Positions 62,401-64,000 of a stretch of 64,000 nt of DNA are shown here, one piece after another. Origin of the DNA: Microbacterium sp. Leaf159. Lineage in GTDB: Bacteria; Actinomycetota; Actinomycetes; Actinomycetales; Microbacteriaceae. The position numbers were made by a program, and so were the translations under genes. Each line of letters starts with the position of its first letter. Positions within the stretch are counted from its first letter, which is position 1. The notes under the pieces are model-generated. The model did no database searches. It was not told where the DNA came from and worked only from the letters and a program-made list of their open reading frames with translations. The stretch spans positions 366,302-430,301 of the forward strand of contig NZ_LMOU01000001.1 in NCBI RefSeq assembly GCF_001423615.1. Direction: 5' to 3'.

Positions 62401-64000
62401 CGTGACCCTGAGCGGTTCTGCGCTGTCTGACGCTCTCGCGGGCACGACGGCGCCCGTCTACCAGTGGAACGGCCAGGCAGGCATCCTCGCCCCGGGGGAG
62501 ACGGTCACTGCGACGGCCACGACAGTGCTGACCCAGGCCGACGTCGATGCGGGCTCGATCATCAGCCTCGTGACCGGGCGCGGCACGGCACCCACGGGTG
62601 CCGTCGTCACCGCGACCGCCCCGGCGACGGTGACCATCGCCTCGACCGCCGGTCTGACGCTGGACAAGTCCGCATCGCAGACCGAGGACCTGGCCGTCGG
62701 CGACATCGTGACATTCACGTTCGACATCACGAATGCGGGCACGGCGACGATCGACGCCATCGCGCTGAGCGATCCGCTCCCCGGACTGTCGGCGATCACG
62801 TTCGGTCCCTGGCCGTCGGCGACGGGAACGCTCGCCCCGGGCGGTGCCGTGCGCGCGTCGGCGCAGTACACCGTGACACAGGCGGACGTGGATGCTGCGG
62901 GCGTCCGCAACATCGCGACGGTCACGGGCCTCACGCCGTCCGACGCCGCGGTGTCCGCATCCGACATCGTGACGCTCGCCACCGAGACGAGGGCGCCCGC
63001 ACTCGAACTGGTGAAGGCGGATGAGCTCTCCGGCGACGGCGTGCTCGGAGACTCGATCGGATACTCGTTCACCGTGCGCAACGCCGGGAACACGACGGTC
63101 ACCGACATCGCGATCGCCGATGAGCTCGAGGGAATCTCGGGCATCGTGTTCGGAGCATGGCCGAGCGGTGAGACGGGACGCCTCGCTCCCGGGCAAGAGG
63201 TGACGGCCACCGCGCAGTACACCATCGGCCAGGCAGACGTCGATGCCGGTGAGGTCCTCAACACCGCCATCGCGACAGGAACCACCCCGACCGAGGTCGA
63301 TGTGTCATCGACCGAGGCCGAGGTCACGACCCCGCTCGCTGCGGCTGGCCCTGCGCTGACGACGACGAAGCGCGGTACTCTCGCCGCCGGGTCGACCGGC
63401 CGCGCGGGAGACACCGTCGAGTTCCGCTTCTCGGTCGTCAACACGGGCGATGTGACGGTCAGCGAGATCGCTTTCGACGATGCCCTCGCCGGGCTCAGCC
63501 CTCTGGTGATCACCTGGCCCGATGCGGCGCGCCCCGGCGTGCTCGCTCCCGGCGCCGAAGCGACGGCGACCGCGACCTACGTGCTCCTGCAGTCCGACGT
63601 GGACGCCGGCGCGGTGTCGAACGCCGTCACGGTCACGGGTACCCCCGTACGAGGAACCCTCGCGCCCGCTCCTGCCGCTGCGACCGTTCCGATCACCCCC
63701 GGGGCGGCGCTGTCCGCGGTGAAGACGGGTGTGCTCGCTGCGGGAGACATCGGCGCGGTCGGCGATCGGATCGACTACACCGTCGTGGTGACGAACACGG
63801 GCAACGTGACGGTCACCGGCGGCATCCTCGTGGACCCGATGGAGGGGCTCCAGGGTGTCTCCATCGCCTGGCCGGATCCAGCCGTTCCCGGTCGCGTGGG
63901 TGTGGGGGAGTCCGCCACAGGGCGCGGCTTCTATCTGCTGACGCAGGCGGATGTGGATGCGGGGTTTGTGGAGAATACGGCGTCGGTGGCGGCGTTTGCT
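53423..64000 (+). CDS. Giant secreted/surface protein with about 26 DUF11/DUF7507-type repeats, 3' end outside window
   Basis: One uninterrupted frame of 3526 codons runs to the window edge. ATG 53423 is six bases after AGGGGGG. Residues 1-37 are a signal peptide (basic start, hydrophobic core TAIAVIAAGFTLGA, cleavage near AAEA). Residues 38-400 form a unique head with GDFIMAGNGVLAC and a TATCTN-like cysteine pair. Residues 403-507 are a divergent DUF11-like domain. From residue 511 (54953) about 26 tandem repeats of roughly 117 residues follow; each has K(T/S)G, GD.ITYTF, N(T/S)GNVTLTGV, WPG and QADVDAGSV.NTA. Such proteins are extended adhesin- or envelope-like. No sorting signal is seen because the end is missing. 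The antisense frames here are shadows. Confidence 0.93.
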   Translation, partial: MVGGGVRRGWRRSAIAMTTAIAVIAAGFTLGAPQAAEAAVVQWGTNSGTAPNYQANVNGDFIMAGNGVLACSATTATTNGTCADLHAASSTNANNVNDNFVMSQNNSVAGFTSNSSSATMTIPAGATVVKAFLTWSANTGVYTGDTRRLCAQYSAARGVATMPSGSATGYTSRAIQLKVAGSSVTNVSPQSMLADPASQATALYYSASADVTAAFAAVPTGSEVTISAGNIWTPTGAGCYAGWSINVVYDYGTFIPDNPASVPHNIIYYEGHVRQGANDADLTVAFNGFTAVAAGTRAGFTLFEGDRNITGDSASYSRGGSTPYTEIANAAGATGNVGISRAVGSVRYTGTAGTAFTNQNVDVATVPLTNVVAGDSTVNLRLGTSGDSYLLRNAMLSVPTAGLQIVKTFDGTVDSQSRTAGELATFTIRITNTGAGTLRNIVVTDDQANCARSLGALTLAPLQTTTYTCTATAPSATGYVSTAEATARTVVGDFLAQDNDSTTVLLSAIGLTKTSALAPGGTGRAGDVVIYTFTVTNTGQSTLTGIVISDPLSGLSAITFGAWPGTAGTLTPGQSVTATANYTLKQSDVDAGSVANTATVSAADDDGGIRPSGSANRVTPIAAAGAVTVTKTGALASGTTGRVGDRVNYTFTVRNTGNVTLENASLVDPLPGLSPPAITWPTATAGVIPVGQAATATAFYTITQADVDAGSVRNTATATARTPGGTTVSGSSPQVTVPTIASAPGLTTTKSGSITQGSGGVGSTITYTFTARNSGNTTLTNVAISDPLAGLSALTYSWPGVAGTLAPAQSVTATATYTVTQADVDAGAVRNTATGTARTPAGATLTVPSSQSVVSTAASAPSVNLTKTGALAPGSTGKAGDVVTYSFRLANSGNVTLTEVAIADPLAGLSALTYTWPGAAGTLAPGQAVTATATYTLKQSDVDAGSVANTATASALPPSGARLSQTRSSTLPVTPTGALTVLKSGSVTAGTGGVGSTVTYSFSATNNGNVTLTQVAIADPLPGLSAVTYTWPGTAGTLAPGQTVQGRATYTVRQADVDAGAVTNTATASARTPGGASVTGTSPTTRVNTVAAAPASTTTKTATVSGTAAVGDVVTYTVRTTNSGNVTLTDVAVSDTLAGLSAFTYTWPGASGRLAPGQTVTAVATYTIKQADVNAGSVRNVASSTAVYGTTPVTSTSGTVTTNTVPASAGIVTTKSGALQSGSSGRAGDTIVWSITLRNSGNVTLTGVAVADSLPGISVPSYGTWPSGTAGVLQPGQTVTATATSVISQTDVNSGAVSNTATGSGAPPTGAAVTSTAPATVSLAAAPGLVLTKTGAVTSGNGSVGSTITYTFSARNTGNVTLTGVAITDPHAGLSTIAYTWPATAGTLQPNQTVTATATYTVRQSDVDAGSAKNTASASGTPPTGAAITASSGEVTVATIAAAPGVAITKTASGGGGGVGSVITYTFRASNTGNVTLTGVGIADPLAGLGTLQYQWPGAAGTLAPGQTVVATAPYTVTQADVNAGSVTNTATATGTGGGTTATAASGAVTTPTATSAPAVSVTKTGTLAGTGAAGDTITYAFTVRNSGNVTLTGVSLVDPLIGQAPVPLSGWPGAAGTLQPGQSVSGTATYTVKQTDVDAGAVANTATATGTPPRGAAVTGTAPSTVRIDAVPSIAVQKTGSVTTGSGEVGSTVTFAFTIRNSGNVTLSGVTLTDTLAGLSAPSITWPGSPNTLTPGQTATGTATYTVRQADVDAGSVRNTASVSGRPPAGAVVSATSTEAVVPTSVAAPGLTVTKSGDTAAGTRVGDVITYTIRATNSGNQTLTGVTLSDPLSGLSALSVTWPGANGVLAPGQTATARATYVITQTDVNSGSIRNRASAAATAPGGASVNASSADVVTPTVTAAPRLTLDKTASLAPGATGRAGDVVTYSFTVRNAGNVTLTSVGIADTLPGLSTIAYTGWPGATGTLQPGQSVAATATRALTQSDVDAGSVANIATATGTPPTGDPVQATAAATLPLIAGPLLTLGKTAVYTQGSGAVGSVITYTFTARNAGNVTLTGVAVTDPHAGLSTIALTWPGTAGALAPGAQVVGTATYTVTQADVDAGTVRNTARVTGTPPSGPAVGADSQTVSLPTVAAGPALTTAKSASVGGTGAVGDVVDYTVRVTNTGNVTLRSVVVSDPMAGLTPFTYTWPSDAGVLAPGAQVVARASHTITQADVDAGSIVNVATGSGLSPNGTPVSAASGTVTAPTAAGDPRLQVVKSGTLPGGATGVAGETITWTVSIRNTGNVTLSGVTATDSLPGISDLAYGVWPSGTAGVLAPGDVVTATATSTVRQTDVDAGAVSNAATAIGTPSRGQATSAVGSATVPLTSAPALTIQKSGAYTAGTGSVGDTITYSYTVRNAGNVTLTGVAVSDPHSGLSTISYGAWASGTTGTLAPNQTITATATYQVRQSDVNAGSITDVATASGRPPTGAAVSATSQTVVLGTATPAPAILTTKTASVGGPGQLGDLITYTLRATNSGNVTLTGVALSDPAPGLSPLAYGPWPGASGTLQPGESVTATATHRITQADLDAGSVSNTAASTGTPPTGPAVTDPSDTVVTATAAQTPDIEVTKTGTLAGGATARAGDAVAYSFSLRNTGNVTLTGVALADLEPGVSPLVYSWPGAEGVLAPNQVVTATATYALTQADIDAGAVDNVVSGSGTAPGGASITENDDVTVPIAPSASIGVSKTGTVVGDGVGDGEAGDQIRFDFVVVNTGNVTLTDVELADSIPGLVPTVTWPDAGSAGVLAPGATATATAVYEITQADVNSGSVPNSVTASGAPPTGADVTATDSVQVATGAQRSELRLSKSGTTLPGEAGLGDDITYTFVLSNTGNVTVTGIVISDPLVGLSDIVADWPGADGVLDPGQSVTATATLEITQTHIDAGRVLNTATASGTAPAGAVSTTSPQSIVPVEASAPSVAVTNSGSLPPGSAAGSTVTWTYTLKNTGNVTLSGSALSDALAGTTAPVYQWNGQAGILAPGETVTATATTVLTQADVDAGSIISLVTGRGTAPTGAVVTATAPATVTIASTAGLTLDKSASQTEDLAVGDIVTFTFDITNAGTATIDAIALSDPLPGLSAITFGPWPSATGTLAPGGAVRASAQYTVTQADVDAAGVRNIATVTGLTPSDAAVSASDIVTLATETRAPALELVKADELSGDGVLGDSIGYSFTVRNAGNTTVTDIAIADELEGISGIVFGAWPSGETGRLAPGQEVTATAQYTIGQADVDAGEVLNTAIATGTTPTEVDVSSTEAEVTTPLAAAGPALTTTKRGTLAAGSTGRAGDTVEFRFSVVNTGDVTVSEIAFDDALAGLSPLVITWPDAARPGVLAPGAEATATATYVLLQSDVDAGAVSNAVTVTGTPVRGTLAPAPAAATVPITPGAALSAVKTGVLAAGDIGAVGDRIDYTVVVTNTGNVTVTGGILVDPMEGLQGVSIAWPDPAVPGRVGVGESATGRGFYLLTQADVDAGFVENTASVAAFA
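54953..64000 (+). repeat. Array of about 26 coding tandem repeats, period about 350 bp
   Basis: Repeat starts at residues 511, 627, 746 and so on to 3430, mean spacing 116.8 residues. The first is at 54953 and the last, incomplete, at 63710. They diverge more at the protein level at the far end (repeats 22-26), suggesting an older edge. Repeats 6, 7, 8 resemble 15, 16, 17 respectively, so a nine-repeat block may have duplicated. Confidence 0.9.

Noticed and set aside
54953..63709. Repeat array as CRISPR or minisatellite
   Set aside because: The 350-bp units diverge at DNA level but keep protein motifs and frame, so they are coding domain repeats.

Overview
The window reads as chromosomal DNA from a high-GC actinobacterium, most likely a member of the Microbacteriaceae and plausibly Microbacterium. 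This rests on the many actinobacteria-specific families (SepH, DUF3000, DUF3093, DUF3159, DUF3710, DUF4193, DUF7455), frequent GTG starts, four-base start/stop overlaps, DtxR/IdeR-type iron boxes and a GlnR-type box. The family calls come from recognising motifs in the translated sequence; no database search was run. Genes are densely packed and no gene-free gap exceeds 300 bases. I saw no insertion sequence, prophage or CRISPR array.

Layout. 1-2.2 kb: the start of an unidentified leftward gene, then two overlapping alanine-racemase-like genes that each lack one of the two catalytic residues, then a small zinc-ribbon protein. 2.4-13.2 kb: topoisomerase IV parE and parC, separated by a glycosyltransferase and a tightly overlapping rightward cluster (epimerase/reductase, metallo-beta-lactamase-fold hydrolase, CoA-ligase-like enzyme, KAS III-like condensing enzyme, arginase-family enzyme) that looks like a small acyl-derived biosynthetic pathway. 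13.2-24.1 kb: housekeeping genes, namely a phosphodiesterase, sepH, DUF4193, DUF3093, a dut-DUF3710-DUF3159 operon, aconitase acnA behind a long palindrome and structured leader, dxs, and an SPFH-like membrane protein.

24.2-30.5 kb: a divergent lipid-type cluster around a TetR regulator (glycerol-3-phosphate dehydrogenase leftward; alkyl-DHAP-synthase-like flavoprotein, diacylglycerol kinase and GMC oxidoreductase rightward). 30.5-38.3 kb: beta-oxidation pair (multifunctional enzyme and thiolase), ribonuclease D with DUF3000, an alpha/beta hydrolase, SufE and a rhodanese. 38.4-44.2 kb: ZapE, an ammonium channel with GlnR-like upstream sites, a PemK/MazF-like protein whose early coding region holds a perfect 19-bp inverted repeat, small membrane proteins, a GIY-YIG-like protein, and an ECF sigma factor next to an NTF2-like protein. 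44.2-49.9 kb: a complete siderophore uptake operon with its AraC regulator, both preceded by iron-box-like sequences.

49.9-53.3 kb: a SecDF-P1-like membrane protein, four tRNA genes, an alcohol dehydrogenase and its likely TetR regulator. 53.4 kb to the end: a giant secreted or surface protein gene, open at the window edge. Its 3526 visible codons consist of a signal peptide, a unique head and about 26 tandem repeats of roughly 117 residues (DUF11/DUF7507 type). The most unusual items are the split racemase pair, this giant repeat protein, the KAS III/CoA-ligase cluster and several strong inverted repeats at regulatory positions.
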